NCBI GenBank assembly: GCA_047967505.1
Contig: CM106540.1
Source: Dipteris shenzhenensis
Taxonomy: Eukaryota; Polypodiophyta; Polypodiopsida; Gleicheniales
Strand: one strand, 5' to 3'
DNA length: 64,000 bases
Shown here: one piece after another, positions 11,278 to 21,728 of the stretch
Position numbering within the stretch: position 1 is the first letter of the stretch
Layout of the letters: every line of letters starts with the position of its first letter
Position numbers and translations under genes: made by a program
Notes under the pieces: model-generated
What the model was told of the DNA's origin: nothing
Database searches by the model: none
What the model saw: only the letters and a program-made list of their open reading frames with translations

Positions 11278-11937
11278 GGACTGTGCTTCCCATGAAATAA
11301 ATGGAGAAAGTTTTACTCACTAGATTTCAATCTATTGATTGTTCTTGAGTTTGAAGCGTTGAATGCTGCTCTGCCTATTGTGACTCCATGTTGATCTGGG
11401 ATTGTAGTTGTTATAGTTGCTTGTCATTGTTTTTGATGTCGCCTTTTGCCCGTCATTTTTTCATCGATAATTTGACTGTTGTTGTATTGATTTGTTGTCA
11501 TTTGCTGTTGGTCTTCTTTCCACCAATAATCCGACTATTGTTGTCTTAATTTGTTTGTGTCTATTGTTGATCTTCTTTCCACCGGTAATTCGACTGTTGT
11601 TGTCTTAATTTGTTTGCGTCTGTTGTTGGTCTTCTTTCCGCCAGTAATCCAACTGTTGTCTGTAGAATTTTGTATTGATGCAATCTAGGTTGTTTGGTTG
11701 TAGCTCTCACCTCAGTGGTCTTTTGCACCTAGCTATTCAATTTGAATGAATTGTATGCGGCTTTTATAGTAATGCAAACTATGTAGATTTGGTGTGTGAA
11801 CTATGAATGACTATTCATCGCTCCAATCTCACTACCGTATTTGGTTGGGCTGCTGTGAGTTTGTATGAATGGCATACTCGTAGGAGAAGATTATCTAGTA
11901 AATCTATTTCTTCATCGACTTGCTTTTGATATCAGCA
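11278..11937 (-). other. Gypsy B leader with 59-bp tandem repeats and possible PBS
   Basis: Non-coding leader between the LTR and Gag. At 11460-11660 a unit of about 59 bp (TTCTTTCCACCAATAATCCG...) is repeated about 3.5 times. At 11921-11934 the complement reads TGATATCAAAAGCA, a plausible degenerate initiator-tRNA-Met primer site just inside an LTR ending at about 11938. Confidence 0.5.
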
Positions 11938-13250
11938 TGAAGCAGTGTGAACCAAAGACTCTAGGAATGAACGCTATGAGGATCACCAAATGTGTTCAGG
12001 GTGCATCCAGCTAATGAAAACACAGAACATACATCAACTCAAGTGCAATAGGTGCAAGGAGTTGGACAAGAGATTGATAGGAGTCGAATTGCATGTGGAC
12101 GGAACTAAACAATGTAAGAACAGTAGAGAACTCATGAACTTGCAAAACGAATATTTTCTTTTATGCTTTAGCAGAGATAAACAACAACTCAATCTCAAAA
12201 TGGGTTGTTACAGGATTGTGTATCATCATGGTTGAGGTAATGAAGGCTTTCACCTTCATTGGGGGTTGAAGGGTTTAGGAGGAGTTTCAGGGTTAGAGGG
12301 AGGTCGAGGGTTTAGAAGGAGGTTCCAAGGTTTAGAGGGAGGTTCCAGAATTCAGAAGAGGTTCCAAAGTGTAGAAGAGGTTCAAGGTTCAGAAGAGGTT
12401 CCAAAGTGTAGAAGAGGTTCCAGAATTCAGAAGAGGTTCCAAAGTGTAGAAGAGGTCCAAAGTGTAGAAGGAGGATCCAAGGTTTAGAAGAGGTTCAAGG
12501 GTTAGAAGGAAGATCCAAGCTTCAGGGTAGAGTACATGGTGGAGAACTCGTCTCCCTTGTAGATCATGGAGGTTAAGGGTTGAGAAACTAAGGGTTTAAG
12601 GGGAGCATAGGAGTGGGAGAGGAAGAAGGTGTAAGAGCATGGGGAAAAGAAGAGGGAGGAGGGAGGAGGAGGGAGGAGGAAAGGGAGAGGATGGGTTGCA
12701 AGGTTGGAGGAGAGGGGAGGAGGAGTTGCAAGGTTAGGACATGCTTTTGGACATGGATTGCAAGAAAGCATGGACACTTGAGACAACACAATGCCCCAAA
12801 GAGTGTGGGCTTCATTCCATTATGGGTATTTATACAAGTTGGAGAGCTTCTCTCTCTACATGTAGGAATTGTAAGACATTCTCTCTCTACATGTAGAACT
12901 TGCATATAGAAGTTGCATGTAGGAGTTGCAAGTTGCATGTTGCATGTAGGAGTTGCATGTTGAACTCGCATGTAGAACTTGCATGTAGGAGTTGCATGTA
13001 GGACTTGCATGTAGAACATGCATGTAGGAGTTGTATGTAGAACATGCATGTAGGAGTTGCATGTAGAACTTGCATATAGGAGTTGCATGTAGAACTCGCA
13101 TGTTGCATGTAGGATTCATATGTAGAACTTGCAAGTTGGATTTCTAAGAGGGATTATTATTCCTAGCCTTATGCAAGTACAAGCGGAGCTTTGTCACTAC
13201 TCTACACACACATTTTGTACTTAGGTGTCCATGTTGGCACACAAACAACA
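11938..13250 (-). repeat. 5' LTR of gypsy B (minus orientation)
   Basis: On the minus strand this begins TGTTGTTTGTGTGCCAACATGG at 13250 and may end CACTGCTTCA at about 11938, next to the putative primer site; total about 1.31 kb. Positions 12217-13250 are an inverted homologue of 6011-7188, including minisatellites, TATA box (TATAAATACCC, near 12830) and purine tract. Its inner 280 bp (11938-12216) does not match the left copy, so either the LTR boundary is at 12217 or one copy is chimeric. Confidence 0.65.
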
Positions 13251-14156
13251 AGAGTCCATTTCCTCTTTCATGCTTTGCCCACTCCTTTTTGGATTCTACC
13301 TGCATTGCTTCTTCATTCATTTCTTTTCATCACAATCTGATAATAAACATAATTGAAAGAAGGTGAAAATTGCTCAGGTGGTCTACTTACCCTTGTAGAC
13401 CTTCCAAGATGACTTGGAGGAATTTGAGGTCCTTGCTCTGCTATTGTTGCTATGCATTGACATCATATTAGGGAATTTGGAAAAATCCCAAGTCCCATTT
13501 TGCAAAGGTCTTGAAATGTGGGCATGTTGAACCCTTTTAAACTTTTTTTAAAGACCCCTTCATGTGACATATTATTGGAAAGCTCTTGAAGAGTAGATTC
13601 CAAAGGCACAATCTCTACCAGATTTGAGGTTTTGATACTCAAGATACAATGACAACTAGATTGAAGATAAAAGTCCCATAGTATTGGGACTTTCCCAAAT
13701 TCTCTAATATGGTGCTAATTCTCATTTTTTGCAACCTTTGGTTTTTCATCTCCTGTGATTTCATCAAGATTTTTGCATTTAGTTCATTTAGTTTCTTTCT
13801 TCCTTTTTAGCAAGTGATCTTTATACATAATAGCCTCATTGAATACAACATCTCTACTCCTCCTAATGATTTTGGTACTTTCATGATCCCACAAATGATA
13901 ACCAAATTCACTACCTCCATATCCAATAAAGATGCACTTCTTAGATTTTGCCTCAAGCTTTGTTCTTAATTCCTTATCAACATGGACAAATGCTTCAAAA
14001 CCAAAAGCTTTCAAAAAAGAATAGCTAACCTTTTTACCTATCCTTACCTCTTCTGGAATGCCACCATCCAAGGACCTTGATGGTGATCTATTTATCAACA
14101 AGTAAACAGTTGTATTTAGTGCTTCAAACCAAAGCTGTAAGGGTGACCCTATGTGT
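13251..14156 (-). pseudogene. Copia D, integrase C-terminus and IN-RT linker
   Basis: Minus-strand reading gives [40 protein letters not shown] and IIRRSRDVVFNEAIMY, the conserved end of a Ty1/copia integrase (positions 13784-14156). Degenerate linker follows, with PSHLGRSTRVSRPPEQFSPS near 13380-13440, the Arg-Ser-rich motif that usually precedes the copia RT. RT and RNase H are absent: the frame runs into the gypsy B LTR at 13250. Its upstream part resumes at 19643, beyond the inserted copia I. Confidence 0.8.
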
Positions 14157-14453
14157 TGTAAAGAATAAGGGAGAGAGATAGGAGACTCAAGTTCAGTTTC
14201 TTCACAACACACAAAAGAGAGGGGACACAAGGTTGGAGGGTGAAGCCTTTCTTCACTTTTGCACACAACAACAATACAATAGAAGAGGGAAATACCCTAT
14301 ATGTCAAAACCTAGAATACGTGGTTCATATGTGAACCCAAACCAAAAACATACGTGGTAGTCTAACTACACCACGAGTACAACTAACATAGGCGGTGACA
14401 TAAATGATAGTCATCCAGGAGATATATCGGGGGTAGAGCTTGATATCTCAACA
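14157..14453 (-). repeat. 3' LTR of copia I
   Basis: 297 bp, TGTAAAGAATAAGG...GATATCTCAACA on the plus strand. The gag-pol frame runs about 40 bp into it, ending at 14411. Confidence 0.95.
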
Positions 14454-17400
14454 CTCCCCCTCAAGCTCAAATCCATCTCACGTACACCAAGCAAGCTCCT
14501 AAATCTGCGAAGCTTCTCGGTACCCAATGCCTTCGTAAAAATATCAGCCACCTGCTCCTCAGTGCTGACATAGACAAGATCAATCTCACCAGCTAGAACC
14601 TTCTCTCTCACAAAGTGATAATGCACCTCAATGTGCTTCGTTCTAGCATGATAAACTGGGTTATTAGCAAGCATGATGCTGCTAATGTTGTCACAATGAA
14701 TGACAACTGCTGCATGAATTGACTGTCCCATATCTGCAAGTAGCTTCCGTAACCAAGCTACCTCACATGTAGCCATTGCTGCACCCCTGTACTCAGCCTC
14801 TGTGCTCGACAAGGCAATTGTTGGCTGCTTCTTGCTGCTCCAACTGATGGCACCACTCCCAAGGGAAAACATAAAACCACTAGTAGATCTCCTGTCTAAG
14901 ACACTACCAGCCCAGTCAGCATCTGTGTATCCATGTACCTGTAATGCACACCCAGCTTCATAAAACAGTCCATAATGCAATGTGGACTTCACATACCGCA
15001 GTATGCGCCTAGCCGCATCCAAATGTGGCTTCCTCGGTGCCTGCATAAACTGACTCACCAGCCCCACAGCATAGCTCAAATCTGGTCTGGTTATAGTCAT
15101 GTAAATCAAGCTACCTACTATGCGCCTGTACATAGTAATATCTTCAAGAAGCTCACCTGTCTCTGCATTGAGCTTCACATTCTGCTCCAATGGAACAGAA
15201 ATAGGCTTACAGCCTGTCATCCCATATTTGGACAGCATGTCCAAACCGTATTGCCTTTGCAACAGCCATATCCCACTCGAGGATCTAATAACCTCAATGC
15301 CCAAGAAGTAACGCAGCTCTCCCAAATCCTTCATCTCAAATTTCTGCTTCAACAGTAGCTTCACTTCATTAATGTCTGCATCACTATCACCTGTAATAAT
15401 CAAGTCATCAACATAGATGACTATAAGCACAATCCCTCTGTTTGTCCTTTTCACATAAAGTGAAAAATCTGAATTGGAAATCTGAAATCCAATAGTGACA
15501 AGATATTGCCCTATCTTGTCTGACCATGCCCTCGGCGCCTGTTTTAAGCCATACAAGGCTTTGCGCAACATGCATACAAAATCGGGGTGTGAATTATCCT
15601 CATAACCTTCTGGCTGCATCATATAAACCTCTTCCTACAAATCACCATGCAAGAAGGCATTTTTCACATCCATCTGATGCAAAGACCATCCCTTTGCAGC
15701 AGCCATAGCAATTACTGCTCTCACGGTTGCCATCCTTGCAACTGGGCTGAAAGTTTCCTCATAGTCAATTCCATATGTCTGTGCAAAACCTTTGGCAACC
15801 AATCTTGCCTTGTACCTGCTAACAGACCCATCAGCATTGTGCTTTACTTTGTAAACCCACTTGCAGCCAATAGCCTTCTTATCATGAGGCAAAGGCATCA
15901 AATCCCAAGTGTGGTTTGCATCCAAGGCAGCCATCTCTTCATCCATAGCTGCTTCCCAATTTTTATGCCCTGCTGCATCCTCAAAACATGTGGGCTTTGG
16001 CTCCTCTAGAACCTTGACCATATAAGCATAGTGATGTGCTGTATACCCATCATATCTCAGCCTATCAACTGGATACTTAATACGAGTGGACCTCCGTACA
16101 ACTGGATCAGTTGCAGGAGTCTTTAAATCATGCCTGCTTTTCCTTGCACCAGGTGTAACAACAGAAGGAATCCCAAGTTCCTCATCAAGACTCATTTCAG
16201 AGCCGCTTGACTCTCCATCAACATGAGAGCTACCAGCAGACACATCAAACACTGGAGCCTGGTCTACTTTTTCTTTTCCCTTATGTGATACCTGCACAAC
16301 ACTATCAGGGCTGCCATGTGACGATTCACTAGATCTCAATCTCCCTGTCCATGCATTAGATCCACTAGTAGAGGACTCTCTGGGTCCACTCAAGGCTTGA
16401 GATTGCTGCTCTGCATTTATTGCAGCATTACCATTTCCTGCATCTGCATCTCCTACCATAACAGTTGGTGCATACCAGCTGCTCATTTCATCAAAAACAA
16501 CATCTCTGCTCACTTGCATTTTGCGGGTGGAAGGGTTATAACAGCGATACCCTTTCTGGTGCAGAGCATATCCAATAAAGATGCATTTTTTTGCTTTTGG
16601 ATCCAGCTTTGTTCTCTTCTCATCAGGAACATGAACATAAGCTATGCAACCAAATACCTTCAAGTGAGAAATATCTGGTTTTTGGCCTGTATACATTTCT
16701 TCAGGCATCATGCCATGGACAGCTGCAGTGGGGGTTCTGTTCATAATATAAACAGCAGTTGCTACTGCTTCAGCCCAAAAATAATCAGGCATGTTTTTCT
16801 CATTTAGGATCGCCCGTCCTACTTCTGCAATATGCCTGTTCTTCCTTTCTGCAACCCCATTCTACTGAGGGGTAGACCTGCATGAGTACTTCCTTTGAAT
16901 TCCCTGTTCTTTCAGATATTCACAAAATTCTTCTGAAAAGTACTCTCCCCCTCCATCAGATCTTAGCACTTTAATATGCACACCTTTCTCTTTTTCAACC
17001 ATGGCCTTAAAAGCCTTGAAATGGCTGAACACTTCACTTTTGTGCTTCATAAAATAAATCCACACCTTCCTAGTGTAGTCATCAATAAACGTCACATAAT
17101 AATGGCATCCACCAATAGAAGCAGCTTTGGTTGTCCAAACATCTGAATGGATCACTTCCAAAGGTCTTCTGCTCACCTTAGCATTTTTGGGAAATGCATG
17201 TCTGGCCTGCTTACCCATTTGGCATGCTTCACATACCTTTTGCATTCCCTCAACTCTGAATTTAGGTAAACCTGCAACAATGTTTTTTGTTTGCATAGAT
17301 TTCAGCCTTTGTATATTCACGTGCCCAATGCGCTTGTGCCATATCTCAATATCTGCAATGACACCTCTCCCATGCGCAAACATAGCAGCTTTCACCTCAG

Positions 17401-18766
17401 GTATATCAACATCCAAGGTGAACATTCTGCCATTTTTGTTGCCTTTCGCAACCAAGCGGCACTTATTTTTCAAGTCCTCAACAAAGCATCCATCAGGATT
17501 AAATCTAACCTGCAGACCTTGCTCAACCATCTGGCCAACTGAAACCAGGTTCTTAGTGATTTTTGGAACATGAAGTACATCTGCCAAGTACTTCGTTTTG
17601 CCATCCTGCATAGCCAATGGCACTTTACCAACCTGCGCAATTGGGTGCGCAGTATCATCACCTGTTTCAACATAACCTGGCTTATCCAAATTTCTAACAT
17701 CATGAAACCACTCACCATGACTGGTCATGTGGTTAGAGGCACCTGAATCAACATACCAAACATCATTGCAAGCTGCAGCATCTCCTGACATGGAGTTAAC
17801 CATATGCTGCATCACAAAAAGGTGCTCATTTCTGTCGTCACCATGCCCACTTGATGATGCATAGTTGCTTTGCTGCAACTTCCCATTTTTGATGTCATTC
17901 TGCTTTTTATAGCATGTATTCTCCTTGTGTCCAGGCTTTTCACAATAATAGCATTCTGTGCTGCTATTTACTTGCTGGTTCCTTTGCCATGAACCACGGC
18001 CTCTTTGGCTCCCCCTGCCTCTAGAACTACCACATCCTCCTCCATAGGACTGGTTTTCCTGTTGTTGCTGCTGATTCTGATTTCCTGCACGGCCACCAAA
18101 ACGGCCTCTTCCTCTACCCCTGCCTCTACCTGTATTCGAGTAGAAAGCAGTCTCTTGAGAAGTTGAGGTGGCTGAACCACCATTCCTTTGCTCTTCACTC
18201 AACAAGAGAGCAATAAGTTCCTGAAAATCAGGAAATGTTTCACGGACTCCAATGGATGTCCGAAACTGTGCATAATCCTTCCCAAGACCATTCAAGGTCA
18301 CGGACACTAAGTCCTCATCATCAACAGGTGCTCCAATGGAGGCAAGAGAATCTGCAAGACCTTTCACCTTCAAGGAATACTCATTTATATTCAGATTTTT
18401 CCTTTGCACATTATGCAACTCCTGCTTTAGCTGCATCTTTCGTGCTTTGGTATTTGTGCTATACAGCTTCACCAATGTATCCCATGCCTCCTTAGGCGTC
18501 TCTACATCCTGTATATGCACAATCATAGAATCTGAAATGCTAACAGACAGCCAATACAAGCATTTTCTGGCTTTTTCATGCCATTCTTTAAAGGCCTTCA
18601 ATTCAGCAGGAGTGGGAGCAGCACCCAAAACTGGTTCTGTAGTTTCACCACTGATGTACTCCCAAACTCCCTTTCCCATAAGGAAGTTTGTCATCCTGAA
18701 CTTCCATGCTTGGAAGTTGTTCTTGTCAAGCTTCTCACTGACAATGGTAGACAGATTCTCAGACAT
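14411..18766 (-). pseudogene. Gag-Pol polyprotein of copia I, two in-frame TAGs
   Basis: A single frame of about 1,450 codons encodes, in order: Gag with KLDKNNFQAWKFRM near its start; an RG/Q-rich run; a CCHC knuckle, CYYCEKPGHKENTC (about residue 272); protease, WYVDSGASNHM (about residue 340); integrase with HKRIGHVN...CEACQMGK, IHSDVW and LRSDGGGEY; RT with [12 protein letters not shown] and IYVDDLIITGD; and RNase H with [26 protein letters not shown] and VADIFTKAL. The start chosen is MSENLSTI; the frame stays open nine codons further upstream. TAG interrupts it at 16862-16864 (TPQ[12 protein letters not shown], normally Gln) and 15635-15637 (GDL-stop-EEVYM). Both fit CAG to TAG, and everything else appears intact. 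Confidence 0.93.
14454..14470 (-). other. Polypurine tract of copia I
   Basis: The complement reads GAGCTTGAGGGGGAGTG directly before the LTR start (TGTTGAGATATC). This is the expected plus-strand priming site of a minus-strand element. Confidence 0.85.
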
Positions 18767-19328
18767 TTTACAAATCACGAATTGCAACAGCAACCTGTAA
18801 ACACAGCAAATGCCTCACAAGGGCAAATAGCAAAGCTTTTGCAAAAAGCCTCACAGGGGCAGATCTGCAATACTGATGAAAGTGGTATTTCACCACACAG
18901 TCACTTCCTAGTGACGATTTTGCATCAACAGGCAACAGGCATGAATCTGCAACTCCCAATATCTCTGCACACAGGCATACGATGCAATTTCGGTGGCACC
19001 TTTCCACCGACTAGCCGCGCATTGGTCGCACAGCGAAAAACAGGGCCTTTTTCTGAGTGCCTGCGAAGAACTTCTGCCTTCAAAACGGGCCCCGAAACGG
19101 CCTCAAATCAAAAAAATAAAGTCACCGACGGCTTCGCCCTCACCCGCAGCATATACTGTGCTCTCGCCACACCGCGAAGGGCCTCTCAATCTGAAACAGT
19201 GCACTCCTGCACTTCTGGCTGTGCTACCTGCAGAGATTTGCTCCCAAACTCGAAATAGGAAAGCAACACTGGTCCTCTTACCAAGACACCACAAACTTGG
19301 CTTGCTTTCTTGAGCTCCTTACCACGAA
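18767..19328 (-). other. Leader of copia I
   Basis: About 560 bp of 5' untranslated sequence between primer site and Gag. It is clearly homologous to 61430-61858 and 63680-64000, which follow other copia LTRs. Long frames seen in it on either strand (for example 18578-19258 plus) are incidental. Confidence 0.8.
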
Positions 19329-19344
19329 CAAGGCTCTGATACCA
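19329..19344 (-). other. Primer-binding site of copia I
   Basis: The complement reads TGGTATCAGAGCCTTG directly inside the right LTR, matching the 3' end of plant initiator tRNA-Met. This sets the element's orientation as minus. Confidence 0.95.
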
Positions 19345-19642
19345 TGTAAAGAATAAGGGAGAGAGATAGGAGACTCAAGTTCAGCTTTCTTCACAACACA
19401 CAAAAGAGAGGGGACACAAGGTTGGAGGGTGAAGCCTTTCTTCACTTTTGCACACAACAACAATACAATAGAAGAGGGAAATACCCTATATGTCAAAACC
19501 TAGAATACGTGGTTCATATGTGAACCCAAACCAAAAACATACGTGGTAGTCTAACTACACCACGAGTACAACTAACATAGGCGGTGACATAAATGATAGT
19601 CATCCAGGAGATATATCGGGGGTAGAGCTTGATATCTCAACA
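19345..19642 (-). repeat. 5' LTR of copia I
   Basis: 298 bp, essentially identical to 14157-14453. On the minus strand it starts TGTTGAGATATCAAGCTC and ends CTTTACA. Confidence 0.95.
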
Positions 19643-21340
19643 TGTGTAGTATCATGCTCCTTGGATGCTCCATGATTGTTTTATTCATCCTCTTTGACAC
19701 AGGATTTTCTTGTAGTGTTCTTGGAGTTATCTTCTCTCTATGAATTCCACAGTAACTATCAAATCCTTTACTACAGTACTCGACTCCATTTTGAGAACTG
19801 AGACCCTTCAACTTCTTTCATGTCTCATTCTCAACTAAAGCTTTCTATTTCTTAAAAGTTTCAACATCAAGTTTTCTTTAAATATAATAAACAAAAGTTT
19901 TTTTAGTTGCATCATCAATAAAAGTAACATAATAAGTAAGAAATACCAAGAGATGATGCATTAGCAAGACCCCATATATCTATATGCAACAACTCTAACT
20001 TTTCTCTCTTCTTTTGTTTTCCAACTCTAAAAAATTTGACTCTCTTTTGTTTTCCATAAACATAGCTCTTACAAAAGTCCAAATCAACCTTCTTCAAACC
20101 TAGAAATAGCTTTCTTGAATGAAGAATTTGCATCCCCTTCTCACTCATGTGCCCAAATTTATGATGCCATAAAGCTATATCTGCTCTTGTAGAAGCTAAA
20201 ACAATAGAGGAGTAAGCATTACCAGTACATAAATACAATGTACCTACCTTGGCTTGCTATTACCATTGATCCTTTGGTAACCTTTCACAATTTTCTTGTA
20301 AATATGGTTGTGCAACCTTCATCATCCAATCGTCCTATTGAAATTAAGTTTCTTCTTAAATCAACAACTTGCCCTTTCCAATAACCTTACATGCTTCATC
20401 ATCACCTAAATGAACTTCTCCAAAATCACGTTGAGCATAGTCTTGAAAATATCGCTTATGAGGTGTAGCATGAAATGAATTCCCCGAATCTACTACCCAC
20501 GCATCAAGAATATTATCCAATGAAAGAATTAAGGCATATTGCAACATTGTACTTGTTACATTTAACTCCTACATATTTTCTTATTGTCCATCTCCTTCTA
20601 TTTTCTTTTGCAACCAACAATCTTTCTTGAGGTGTCCTTTCTTCCCACATTCCATAGCGCTAGCACTCCTTTCCCTTTGGATTGGATCTATTTCTTCTTG
20701 ACTTGTCATGATTTCATGGGATTTTTTCTCTCCCTTCATCTTCCCTTGTTTTCAATAGTAAGCATTACCTAATGTTTCACTTGTGCTTTTGGGTCACATT
20801 TCATTGCTAAGGAGAACATCACCAACATAATTGAACTTTAAAGTGTTTGACCCAAAAATAGAACTACTCATAGCCATGACCAAGCCATCCCAACTTTCTA
20901 GTAATGAGCATAAAATCAAGAGAGATTGAACCTCATCATCAAAGTTTACTCCTACAAGCTTGTATTTGTATTAATTGATTCAAATGATAAGCTTACAAAC
21001 AACCTTTTGGCATCTTCACAGTGAATTTCATAAGAAATACTTAGAAGCTGATGGTTTTTCATACAAGTATCCAATGTGCTCATCAAGTCCTTTGTTGTCT
21101 TGACATTGAAAGCCGCTAATGCTACCAAACACAGTTGTACATTTCTAGTGCCTCTGGATCAAGAACCTCCTAGTCTTTACCTATTGCTACTGACAATGGC
21201 AAGGAAAAGTCCTTTTCGTATAGATAATCCTCAATCTGCATCTTCTAATGCTGGTAGTTTTTGCCATTGAACTTCTTGATTTTGAACTTGCCTTCTTCCG
21301 TCATTGTTCCCACTCAAGCCAGGAACCTCATTTTAACTGA
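19643..21340 (-). pseudogene. Copia D, Gag, protease and integrase N-terminus
   Basis: Minus-strand remnants in order from the right: Gag start with KFKIKKFNGKNYQ and QIEDYLYEKDF (about 21190-21310); a zinc-knuckle region with Cys/His near 20600-20640; protease AWVVDSGNSFHATPHKRYFQ (about 20470-20510); GAG-pre-integrase WHHKFGHMSEKGMQILHSRK (about 20090-20160); and integrase IDIWGLANASSLGISYLL and HREKITPRTLQENPVSKRMN before the copia I insertion. Frameshifts and stops throughout. It joins across copia I to 13251-14156. Confidence 0.82.
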
Positions 21341-21365
21341 GACAATGGATGTTGCTTAAACAAAT

Positions 21366-21379
21366 GCTCTAATACTAGT
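21366..21379 (-). other. Degenerate primer-binding site of copia D
   Basis: The complement CTAGTATTAGAGCA resembles the initiator-tRNA-Met site TGGTATCAGAGC with a few changes. It lies immediately inside the LTR at 21380. Confidence 0.65.
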
Positions 21380-21728
21380 TGTTAGGAGCAATGCAATAAT
21401 GGAGTAACAATGCGAGAAGCGGAATGCATATATAGAAAGCACACAAAACAGAAGAGAAAGAAGACATCAATATACGTGGTTCACCCAATTGGGCTATGTC
21501 CATCTAGTCCTATATTTTTCTTATCCAACCAACAACAAGATATAATATATAAGCAATTTATCTATTGCTCTCATGCTATGTGAGCCACACCCCTTCTTTT
21601 ACAAAATTTGACCACACAAACCATGCACCAAATTTTCATGCATTTTTGGCTTCAAAGGCACTACCCCTTAACCCCTCCCGAGGGGGCCCTAAATAGCTAT
21701 TATTGGTCCCCCTTAAAACCCCCTAACA
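21380..21728 (-). repeat. 5' LTR of copia D
   Basis: 349 bp bounded by the inverted termini TGTTAG...CTAACA, adjacent to the degenerate primer site and to the Gag start of copia D. No partner LTR is visible: the other end of D was lost or displaced where gypsy B begins at 13250. Confidence 0.7.

Larger units (their letters stand above)
14157..19642 (-). mobile_element. Complete Ty1/copia retrotransposon I
   Basis: A 5486-bp element on the minus strand. The 297- and 298-bp LTRs differ by about one base (an extra C in the right copy), both with TG...CA ends on either strand. A perfect 5-bp target duplication TGTGT flanks it (14152-14156 and 19643-19647). Primer site and polypurine tract abut the LTRs. 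The single gag-pol frame is intact apart from two TAG codons. It was inserted into the integrase of older copia D. Near-identical LTRs indicate a recent insertion. Confidence 0.95.

Noticed and set aside
12856-13134. Repetitive Cys/Met/Ser/Tyr ORFs on the minus strand
   Set aside because: Translations of the TTCTACATGCAA minisatellite.
16397-17573. Plus-strand ORFs of 136 and 148 codons
   Set aside because: Antisense shadows of the copia I polyprotein frame.
18578-19313. Plus-strand ORFs of 226 and 106 codons
   Set aside because: They lie in the untranslated leader of minus-strand copia I. Similar frames in the homologous leaders at 61412-61898 and 63585-63943 reflect DNA homology, not protein conservation.
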